From: a bacterium
GTDB taxonomy: Bacteria > Zixibacteria > MSB-5A5 > GN15 > FEB-12
Assembly: GCA_030629485.1 (NCBI GenBank)
Contig: DAOVOW010000189.1
Span: 1-5,019 of the forward strand
Direction: 5' to 3'
DNA length: 5,019 nt
Position 1 is the first letter of the stretch; every line of letters starts with the position of its first letter. The position numbers and the translations under genes were made by a program. The notes beneath the pieces were generated by a model. That model ran no database searches. It saw only the letters and a program-made list of their open reading frames with translations, and was not told where the DNA came from. Positions 1-5,019 of the stretch are shown piece by piece.

Positions 1-1106
1 AAAAGAAGCTTCAATCGGATGGGATCGACCGCCGTAATCCCCAGACAATAACAAACAGCCGAGTTGGCCGCCGAGCCGCGTCCCTGACAAAGGATACCTT
101 GCTCTCGACAGAACCGAGTGATGTCCCAAACGATCAGGAAGTAACCGGATAGTTCGAGCTTTTCGATAATGTGCAGTTCGTATTCGAGTTGTTTGAATAC
201 TTCAGTGTGCATGTCCTCGTATCGCACGCGGGCGCCGTCGTAAGTGAGACGCCTGAGGTAGCTGTGGGTGGTGTCACCCTTGGGCGTTGGGAAATCAGGT
301 AGTGAACTGTTCAGTTGTTTCAGCGAGAAGTTGCATCGTTCGGCGATAGCAACGCTGTTGGCAATCGCGTCAGGGTAGCATCGAAACCGGCGAGTCATCA
401 GCGACGGTGCTTTCAGGTATCTTTCGGCGTTGGGGTATAAAAGAGTGTCAGCAACATCGAGAGTGGTATGGTTCTTGATGCAGGTCAGCACGTCCTGCAG
501 TCTTCGTCCGTCGGGTGTCGGGTAGTGAACGTTATTGGTGGCGACGGTGGGGATCGACAGTGCGCGTCCGAGATGCGTCAGTCGTTCGCACAGAAATTCG
601 TGGATGGGCAGATTATGATGCTGAAGTTCAAGGTAGAAATTGTCCGGTCCGAAGAGTTCGCGATATCGCGAGGCAATGCGAGACGCTTTGTTGTTTTCAT
701 TCTCCAGCAGCGCTGAGGGCACTGCACCCAGCGTGCAGCCGGAGAGAGCAATGAGTCCGTTGGTATATTTCTGTAAAGTGTCATCAGTAACTTGCGCTTC
801 ATGCTTCTTGTTCTGCAGGTGAGCGGTACTTAGCATTTGCGATAGGTTGGCGTAGCCGACAGCATCTTTGACGAGCAGGACAAGGTGGTGTCCGTTAGCG
901 AGAGTTATCTCAGTGCCGAAAACAGGTTTGATTCCTTTAGCGGCAGCGGCCTGGTGAAACCGGACGATACCGTAAAAGCCATTGTGGTCGGTGATAGCCA
1001 GAGCATGATAACCCAGTTGGGCAGCTCGCTCGACAAGGTCCTCGGGATGCGAAGCGCCGTCGAGAAAGGAGAAGTTGGAGTGACAGTGAAGTTCTACATA
1101 GTCCAT
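1..1106 (-). CDS. dnaE2: Error-prone DNA polymerase III alpha subunit (DnaE2/ImuC type), N-terminal part, truncated by window edge
   Basis: The frame is open from an ATG at 1106 to the left edge, giving 368 residues of a protein that is normally about 1,000-1,100 long. The N-terminus is a PHP domain: LHCHSNFSFLDGASHPEDLV (H7, H9, D16), then ITDHNG (D40, H41), GTEI (E66), SGC (C124) and TNNVHY (N192, H194). The start of the polymerase palm follows, with CQGRGSAANSAVCYCLGIT at about 340-358. The wording of the first and last motifs matches DnaE2 rather than replicative DnaE1. DnaE2 is the mutasome polymerase that works with ImuB in SOS translesion synthesis; imuA/imuB, if present, lie outside the window. 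An in-frame stop lies 63 nt upstream with no ATG, GTG or TTG between, so the start is well fixed, although no Shine-Dalgarno sequence precedes it. A terminator upstream suggests its own promoter. Identification is firm; the SOS role is inferred from the family. Confidence 0.93.
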   Translation of the reverse strand, partial: MDYVELHCHSNFSFLDGASHPEDLVERAAQLGYHALAITDHNGFYGIVRFHQAAAAKGIKPVFGTEITLANGHHLVLLVKDAVGYANLSQMLSTAHLQNKKHEAQVTDDTLQKYTNGLIALSGCTLGAVPSALLENENNKASRIASRYRELFGPDNFYLELQHHNLPIHEFLCERLTHLGRALSIPTVATNNVHYPTPDGRRLQDVLTCIKNHTTLDVADTLLYPNAERYLKAPSLMTRRFRCYPDAIANSVAIAERCNFSLKQLNSSLPDFPTPKGDTTHSYLRRLTYDGARVRYEDMHTEVFKQLEYELHIIEKLELSGYFLIVWDITRFCREQGILCQGRGSAANSAVCYCLGITAVDPIRLKLL

Positions 1107-1143
1107 GACGTTTTGGTCGACCGTTATGGCAAACGAAAATGCG

Positions 1144-1172
1144 CGATACTCGTATCGGACCCGCTTGCGGGT
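1144..1172. repeat. Two adjacent 14-bp palindromes upstream of dnaE2
   Basis: CGATAC-TC-GTATCG (1144-1157) and ACCCGC-TT-GCGGGT (1159-1172) are perfect 6-2-6 inverted repeats separated by one base, with centres 15 bp apart. They lie 37 nt upstream of the dnaE2 start codon. They could be protein-binding sites. If transcribed leftward, they would be two short hairpins with 5-bp stems and four-base loops, CAAG then CGAG. The arm sequences differ, so they are not obviously two copies of one operator. Neither matches the E. coli (CTGT-N8-ACAG) or Gram-positive (GAAC-N4-GTTC) LexA box. Confidence 0.5.
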
Positions 1173-1197
1173 AGCAATGGAGTTTGATGTAATTAGT

Positions 1198-1218
1198 CAT
1201 ATTTGTCAATCACATATG
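1198..1218 (-). promoter_or_regulatory. Possible -35 element within an imperfect dyad, upstream of dnaE2
   Basis: On the minus strand a perfect TTGACA (1209 to 1204) sits inside an inverted repeat, CATAT-N11-ATATG (1198-1218), about 92 nt upstream of the dnaE2 start. No convincing TATAAT-like hexamer lies 16-19 nt downstream; the nearest AT-rich hexamers, such as TAATTA, are too close. This may be half of a promoter that needs an activator, an operator, or chance. The rest of the 1107-1292 stretch shows no ORF with coding character. Confidence 0.25.
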
Positions 1219-1292
1219 CGTATCCTCGCGGACGGCGCGGATTCAAGAGTTCAATAATGGAATCCAATATCGCTTCTCCCGATTAGTGCACG

Positions 1293-1325
1293 AAAGCAAA
1301 CGGGCAGAGTCAGAGACCCCGCCCG
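1293..1325 (-). terminator. Intrinsic terminator after the metalloprotease gene
   Basis: Read leftward, positions 1325 to 1301 form an 11-bp stem with a TCT loop. The outer arm CGGGC pairs with GCCCG and the inner arm GGGGTC pairs with GACTCT, with two G-U pairs. The T-rich stretch TTTGCTTT follows at once. The structure begins 37 nt past the metalloprotease stop codon. On the plus strand no T-run follows the stem, so it works in the leftward direction only. It separates the metalloprotease unit from dnaE2. Confidence 0.75.
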
Positions 1326-1362
1326 GATGCGTGAAGTATTCATCATTGCGACACAAGCCGCA

Positions 1363-4062
1363 TCATCGACGAATGACGCGCGATCCATAGTAACGGCTGG
1401 CCGTCTTGGCTGCCTCGATCTGTCGAATGACTTCCTTGAAGTGAGCCCGTGACATTTCATCAAGTGTCCCCGCCGCCACTGCCCGGCGCGCGGCGCTCTC
1501 GAGAACATCCAGATCGTTGGCGGCCAGTGTCCGTGCATCCGATGGATAGCGCGAAGGCAGACTCATATAAATGCCGATAATTCGGTCGAGATGTGATAGC
1601 TGCAGTTGTCGGCGGAAGCTGTTCACGTTCTCCGGCCCTACGATTTCTCCCCAGATAGATCGGCGCACTTCGGTAAACATATCGTGCATGGTGTACATGT
1701 CTTCACCCGGTTTGAACCGTTCAAGGTTGTTCAAAAGTCGTCCGATCACCAACGGGCTGTACAATCTGGCCAGCGCCGTGTTCTGCGCTCTCAGTGCGCG
1801 TTGGTGAATCGGAAAGTCCACCTGAGGGACGCTGTAAACCGACCACCTGAAATCCGGAAAGCGCTCGGGCTGCAGTTTGTTTAGCAATTCATCCGGCAGG
1901 TCAAAGATGTCTGGTGCGAAGAGATGCTCGCGCAGAGCAGCCACCGCTCGCCGCTGGTCAGCGGCCGGGATCACTTCAAAGGGATTCCGTCCCGGGGCAT
2001 CACCGATATGGTAATTGTTGCGGGTCAGACCACCGACATACTTCGGAGCGATCAGCGCCAGCTCACCATAGGAACGCCAGCCGCCCAGAAAGGCATTGTA
2101 CACCTTCTGATAACGGTCTCCCGGTTGTTCGAAATTCTTGATGCTATTGTACCAAAGTTCGCGCGTCAGTTCCACCCGATGCAATGCGAAACCCAATGGG
2201 TCGTTGCCGGCGTCGTGCAGGTTGCAGTAAGGATCAATCGACCGGGTGCTCCAACCGAACGCATCCTCATCGGTGCCATACACCAGGTATGGCTGCGTCG
2301 CTTTGGCCGCGATACGTTCCAGTTGGAGGTGCTCTTCGTCTGGTGATGAAGCACCGAAGTCGGTGTACGCGTACTCCACCATCCAGTCATCGTACGGTCC
2401 CGGAATGGGTGAGTAGAAATCGCCTTGCCGTTTACCGGGACCGGCGATATTCGGGGAGGCGTAATCCATGATCGAGCCGATGGTTCCATGCTCGCGCACG
2501 AACTCGGGGTCGTTGATCTGATCGCGCGTATATATTGTCGAGGCTTTGAAGTTATGCCGAAAGCCGAGCGTGTGTCCGACCTCGTGGGCAATGACCTCAC
2601 GCAGGTAGCTGTGTACGTAACGTTGCAACACCGAGTCCTTGTCCGCAAGATCGTCGGTAGCGGCGGTGAGATATGAAAACGCAAACGCCGCCTCCATCGC
2701 TGCCTCGGCGCCGTAGGAGCAAGAGTGAGGATTAGCCAATCTGTCGTCGTCGAATCCGGGCATCAAATGATCGTTGTCTTCGGGCGTGCTGCCATCGAAC
2801 GACACCGGATCGATGAAGTACTCCATGTGATTGTACATGTACCGGACCCAGTCGGCCGAAAACCTGACATCGGCGTCGTAGATTTGTCCGGTGAATGGAT
2901 TGGCGCGAGATGGTCCCACGGCGTATGAGGCGCCGGGGCTGATTATCCAGCGGACTACGTTGTAGCGCGTATCGGCCGGGTCCCAGTCGGCGTCATCAGG
3001 CATCTGTTCGGCGATTATGGCGTTCTTGAAGCCGATCTTCTCAAAAGCGGGGTTCCAGAACTCGATCCCTTCGGCCACTGCCCGGCGATACTCCTCAGGA
3101 ACCGTGTTTTCGATCCAGTAGACAATCGGCTCTACGGGCTCCGACAGCGCCGCCAGAGTATCCTTCTTCTGGAGGTGCCAGCGATTGATGTACCGCACGT
3201 ATGGCGTCTCACTATCCAAGTCGGTATAATCCTGATACATGGTCAGAAAATGGCCGATGCGATCGTCGGCCAGCCTCGGGACGTAATCGGTTTCCGGCAG
3301 CGATGACAACGAGTAATGATAAACATGGAACAGGCTATACGGGTTTTGCATAGTGATGGCTGAGATCGGTCGGTTGGTTTTGTAATGCAGCCTGACGTCG
3401 ATCTCAGAGTTCTCCGGGAATGACTTCACTTGGGTGAAGTAGCTGTTGCCCTTATCGAAGCCGAGCCCGGTCTTGCGGGTTTGGTTGAGAAAGTAGCCGA
3501 TATTAGTCACATCGCGCAGGAAGAAGTCGGCGGGTTTGATGAGTATCGCATCGGTCGAATCGTCCGGAAGTGATGCGATCTTGGTGGAGGCAAAGAGATG
3601 ATCCGACACGGCGCGGGGGAGAGCTCGCGACAACGCCGCTGAACTGTCGGCGCGGAAGCGGAGGTTCTTCTCCATCAGCATGATATTCTTGCCGACCCGC
3701 ATGAAATAAAATGGAAACGTTCGCGACATACTGCCGTTGTCGTAGAAGGCTCCGGCCGAGGCGGAACGCGTCAGACCACACAGGTAGATTGTCTCAAACT
3801 GCTCGGGCTTGATCGCCATCAGGTAACTGTTGTCGGTGGTGTCCTGGTAGAATGTGAACAGCCCTTCGATGACAACTTTGTCCTTGATCATATCGGCAAA
3901 CGCCTTCTCATCCGCCTTCTTGTCATTGTCCTTCTTCTCAGTCTCATTGGCCTTTTCTTGGTCGCCGTAGGTGCGCACTCGGCGTTTGGCCTCGACATTT
4001 CCGACAAAGGCCGTCAGCAAGACGGCTACGATTAAGGCTGTGAACATTTTTCTGAGTAGCAT
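1363..4062 (-). CDS. Secreted zinc-dependent metalloprotease (DUF5117/DUF4953 type), 899 residues
   Basis: This is a large exported metallopeptidase of the family annotated as zinc-dependent metalloprotease with DUF5118, DUF5117 and DUF4953 segments, metzincin-like at the active site. A signal peptide covers residues 1-25 (MLLRKMF, a hydrophobic core, then VEA before KRR). A Lys/Glu/Asp-rich linker spans about 26-62. A DUF5117-like N-terminal region follows, with KKDTLAALSEPVEPIVYWIE and WNPAFEKIGFKNAI at about 300-350. The catalytic motif HEVGHTLGFRH gives zinc ligands H493, H497 and H503 with catalytic E494; the Met-turn SIMDYA contains M532. A long C-terminal region with several helical, charged stretches ends in SRVIRR. 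An ATG at 4122 would add 20 non-signal-like residues, but the ATG at 4062 has AAAGGAG five bases upstream and begins the signal peptide, so I prefer it. The substrate is unknown. The gene follows the zinc-finger/winged-helix gene by 52 nt and is probably co-transcribed with it. The site looks intact and the frame unbroken. Confidence 0.93.
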   Translation of the reverse strand: MLLRKMFTALIVAVLLTAFVGNVEAKRRVRTYGDQEKANETEKKDNDKKADEKAFADMIKDKVVIEGLFTFYQDTTDNSYLMAIKPEQFETIYLCGLTRSASAGAFYDNGSMSRTFPFYFMRVGKNIMLMEKNLRFRADSSAALSRALPRAVSDHLFASTKIASLPDDSTDAILIKPADFFLRDVTNIGYFLNQTRKTGLGFDKGNSYFTQVKSFPENSEIDVRLHYKTNRPISAITMQNPYSLFHVYHYSLSSLPETDYVPRLADDRIGHFLTMYQDYTDLDSETPYVRYINRWHLQKKDTLAALSEPVEPIVYWIENTVPEEYRRAVAEGIEFWNPAFEKIGFKNAIIAEQMPDDADWDPADTRYNVVRWIISPGASYAVGPSRANPFTGQIYDADVRFSADWVRYMYNHMEYFIDPVSFDGSTPEDNDHLMPGFDDDRLANPHSCSYGAEAAMEAAFAFSYLTAATDDLADKDSVLQRYVHSYLREVIAHEVGHTLGFRHNFKASTIYTRDQINDPEFVREHGTIGSIMDYASPNIAGPGKRQGDFYSPIPGPYDDWMVEYAYTDFGASSPDEEHLQLERIAAKATQPYLVYGTDEDAFGWSTRSIDPYCNLHDAGNDPLGFALHRVELTRELWYNSIKNFEQPGDRYQKVYNAFLGGWRSYGELALIAPKYVGGLTRNNYHIGDAPGRNPFEVIPAADQRRAVAALREHLFAPDIFDLPDELLNKLQPERFPDFRWSVYSVPQVDFPIHQRALRAQNTALARLYSPLVIGRLLNNLERFKPGEDMYTMHDMFTEVRRSIWGEIVGPENVNSFRRQLQLSHLDRIIGIYMSLPSRYPSDARTLAANDLDVLESAARRAVAAGTLDEMSRAHFKEVIRQIEAAKTASRYYGSRVIRR

Positions 4063-4067
4063 AAACA

Positions 4068-4074
4068 CTCCTTT
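4068..4074 (-). promoter_or_regulatory. Ribosome binding site that fixes the metalloprotease start
   Basis: AAAGGAG on the minus strand (4074 to 4068), then the spacer TGTTT, then ATG at 4062. It lies inside the longer reading frame that begins at 4122, which argues that the first 20 codons of that frame are untranslated leader. An in-frame GTG at 4068 overlaps the site and cannot be the start it serves. Confidence 0.85.
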
Positions 4075-4114
4075 GATGCTTCTATAGTAAAGCGTTTTTG
4101 TTCTGACTATGTAC

Positions 4115-4636
4115 TCACTCACCCGTCCCGACCGGACCGTTAAGAAAGTGCTCCAGGTATCTCCTGCCTTGTTTCGTGAGTTCGTAATACGTGTGATTAC
4201 GATGCTTGATCCACTTGTTGTCGACGACGCCCTTGCGATACTGGATCATCAGCGGCTCCACGCGCTTGAGCAGACTCATGTCGCGTAGTTTATGATGACG
4301 GTCGAACATGGTCTGCTTGTTGATGTTGAGCAGGCGTGCTGTTTTCAGCGAGTAGTCGACACCGAGGTCGCGGTGATGTTGCAGGATGCGAAAGTCGAGT
4401 TCGTCGAGTTCCGCGAAGTCATCATCCGGGGTGAATTCATCCTCCGCCAGGATGTCCTTCCACTCCAACGAGACCAGCCGCGCCTGATCGGCCTTTTGCA
4501 GGTTGACACAACTCGAACGATGTACCTTGAGCGTCAAACCGTCGTGGCTGTAGTATCCTGTGATCTCGCAGTCGGGAAGCGGCAAACAGCATTTGGATAG
4601 CGTATAGTTCTCCTTTAGGCAAGGCGCGTCTGACAT
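4115..4636 (-). CDS. RelA/SpoT-type zinc-finger (CC/ZFD) domain fused to a winged-helix DNA-binding domain
   Basis: This 173-residue protein has two parts. Residues 13-59 (LSKCCLPLPDCEITGYY ... KVHRSSCVNL ... LVSLEW) match the zinc-finger domain near the C-terminus of long RelA/SpoT enzymes. Candidate zinc ligands are C16, C17, H39 and C43; the loop before the His is one residue longer than in RelA. Extra cysteines C6 and C23 are present. An acidic linker (about 61-79) leads to a winged helix: an initial helix at 78-91, a recognition-type helix-turn-helix at about 97-119 (TARLLNINKQTMFDRHHKL), and a basic wing ending in KHRNHTYYELTKQGRRYL. The second part resembles archaeal-type DUF2250 regulators; that family name is from memory. 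There is no synthetase, hydrolase or TGS domain. An in-frame stop lies just before the ATG, so the start is firm. The likely role is a local transcription regulator sensing zinc, redox or a ligand. Ribosome binding cannot be excluded. Confidence 0.8.
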   Translation of the reverse strand: MSDAPCLKENYTLSKCCLPLPDCEITGYYSHDGLTLKVHRSSCVNLQKADQARLVSLEWKDILAEDEFTPDDDFAELDELDFRILQHHRDLGVDYSLKTARLLNINKQTMFDRHHKLRDMSLLKRVEPLMIQYRKGVVDNKWIKHRNHTYYELTKQGRRYLEHFLNGPVGTGE

Positions 4637-4642
4637 GCGTTG

Positions 4643-4648
4643 AATATA
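4643..4648 (-). promoter_or_regulatory. Possible -10 element giving a leaderless transcript
   Basis: TATATT on the minus strand (4648 to 4643) ends seven bases before the A of the ATG at 4636, so transcription would begin at or next to the start codon. No Shine-Dalgarno sequence precedes that ATG, which agrees with a leaderless message. No good -35 hexamer is seen 16-18 bases upstream. The element is flanked by a 5-bp inverted repeat, GCGTT (4637-4641) and AACGC (4654-4658), which could be an autoregulatory site. Confidence 0.3.
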
Positions 4649-4688
4649 TCACAAACGCGACTAAAGGGAAACCGTAGAATGCGCCGGC

Positions 4689-4702
4689 CAAACTCAAGTT
4701 TG
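4689..4702. promoter_or_regulatory. 14-bp palindrome in the divergent region, candidate operator
   Basis: CAAACT-CA-AGTTTG is a perfect 6-2-6 inverted repeat. Its right arm overlaps the proposed -35 hexamer of the rightward DUF819 gene, and it lies between the divergent winged-helix gene and that gene. This is where an operator bound by the neighbouring regulator would be expected. That it is such a site is inference. Confidence 0.35.
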
Positions 4703-4728
4703 CCTTTTGTCCGACGATTTGCTACCTT
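4700..4728 (+). promoter_or_regulatory. Possible promoter of the DUF819 gene
   Basis: TTGCCT (4700-4705) and TACCTT (4723-4728) are separated by 17 bases and match the sigma-70 consensus at 4/6 and 3/6 positions. Initiation would fall near the A at 4735, giving a leader of about 29 nt before the ATG at 4764. The spacing is ideal but the -10 match is weak. Confidence 0.3.
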
Positions 4729-4730
4729 CG

Positions 4731-4754
4731 CTTCAGACGCATCTAAACCTGAAG
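4731..4754 (+). promoter_or_regulatory. Inverted repeat that includes part of the DUF819 ribosome binding site
   Basis: CTTCAG (4731-4736) is complementary to CTGAAG (4749-4754) across a 12-base loop. The right arm overlaps the Shine-Dalgarno sequence GAAGGA (4751-4756), so a message containing both arms could hide the ribosome binding site. If transcription starts near 4735 as proposed above, most of the left arm is lost and this hairpin cannot form. Confidence 0.25.
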
Positions 4755-4763
4755 GAACAACTA

Positions 4764-5019
4764 ATGCCCGAGTCATTGATAACCTCCTCCGCCGGTATCG
4801 TAGCCACCCTGGCGGCGGTGACGTCATTCTTCTTCTTCCTCGAAAAGAAAACCGAGTGGAAGTTCTTCAGCTACTTTCCTCCGCTGATTTTCATCTACCT
4901 GATGCCGGTAGCGCTTTCCAACAGCGGCATGATTCCCACCCAGTCTCCCGTCTACGATTTCATGGGCAGCAGCATCCTGCCCATGTTTCTCGTGATAATG
5001 CTGCTGAATGTCGATATCC
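4764..5019 (+). CDS. DUF819 (YjcL-like) multi-pass membrane protein, N-terminal part, truncated by window edge
   Basis: The frame runs from ATG at 4764 to the right edge, giving 85 residues of a protein usually near 400. AAGGA (4752-4756) precedes the ATG by seven bases. Three hydrophobic segments are visible: about 6-26 (ending SFFFFLE), 38-56 (PPLIFIYLMPVALSNSGMIP) and 68-85. The segment NSGMIPTQSPVYDF followed by a hydrophobic helix and NVDI resembles the N-terminal part of the DUF819/YjcL family, which I recognise from motif style. These are integral inner-membrane proteins of unknown function, often suspected to be transporters. The gene is divergent from the zinc-finger/winged-helix gene with 127 bp between starts. 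The family call rests on a short N-terminal piece, so another polytopic carrier family is possible. Confidence 0.72.
   Translation, partial: MPESLITSSAGIVATLAAVTSFFFFLEKKTEWKFFSYFPPLIFIYLMPVALSNSGMIPTQSPVYDFMGSSILPMFLVIMLLNVDI

Noticed and set aside
1115..1122. GGTCGACC palindrome just upstream of dnaE2
   Set aside because: Eight-base palindromes are common by chance, and this one has no extension or partner of the same sequence.
885..1209. Overlapping open frames of 90-100 codons on both strands around the dnaE2 start
   Set aside because: The dnaE2 PHP motifs explain this stretch, and the alternative translations show no recognisable domain.
1107..1362. Canonical LexA box upstream of dnaE2
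   Set aside because: I looked for CTGT-N8-ACAG, GAAC-N4-GTTC and GTTC-N7-GTTC on both strands and found none.
2166..2684. 172-codon minus-strand frame inside the metalloprotease gene
   Set aside because: It overlaps the catalytic region in another frame, and its translation is rich in Thr, Arg and Pro with no domain features, as expected for a shadow frame.
4063..4122. Extension of the metalloprotease to an ATG at 4122 (20 more residues)
   Set aside because: The added residues are not signal-like and would bury the signal peptide. The strong AAAGGAG site lies inside the extension and is correctly spaced for the ATG at 4062.
4610..4616. AAAGGAG inside the start of the zinc-finger/winged-helix gene as a real ribosome binding site
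   Set aside because: No in-frame start codon follows at a usable distance. The nearest ATG (4592) is 17 bases away and out of frame, and leads only to a short low-quality peptide.

Overview
This window looks like chromosomal DNA of a free-living bacterium. Three genes point left (minus strand) and one points right; all four are protein-coding, and two run off the edges. No mobile element, CRISPR array, tRNA or rRNA is visible. The gene set (a DnaE2-type polymerase, a DUF5117/DUF4953-type zinc metalloprotease, an archaeal-like winged-helix protein and a DUF819 membrane protein) would fit an uncultured or little-studied phylum, for example one near the FCB/Zixibacteria group. That placement is an impression from protein style, not a measurement.

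Layout from left to right. Positions 1-1106 (minus) hold the N-terminal 368 residues of an error-prone DNA polymerase III alpha subunit (DnaE2/ImuC), cut at the left edge. Positions 1107-1362 are non-coding: they hold two adjacent 14-bp palindromes and a longer imperfect dyad upstream of dnaE2, then a good intrinsic terminator for the gene to the right. Positions 1363-4062 (minus) encode a secreted 899-residue zinc metalloprotease with an intact HExxHxxGxxH site. Positions 4115-4636 (minus) encode a 173-residue protein that joins a stand-alone RelA/SpoT-type zinc-finger (CC/ZFD) domain to a C-terminal winged helix. Positions 4637-4763 are a divergent intergenic region with candidate promoters and palindromes. 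From 4764 (plus) a DUF819-type multi-pass membrane protein starts and leaves the window at the right edge.

How they may work together. The zinc-finger/winged-helix protein and the metalloprotease are on the same strand with a 52-nt gap and no terminator between them, so they are probably co-transcribed and end at the terminator near 1300. dnaE2 lies beyond that terminator and is probably a separate unit, likely damage-induced as in other bacteria. The zinc-finger/winged-helix gene is divergent from the DUF819 gene, the usual arrangement of a local regulator and its target. The most unusual item is this fusion: a domain known from the ribosome-binding end of stringent-response enzymes attached to a DNA-binding fold, without any (p)ppGpp synthetase or hydrolase.
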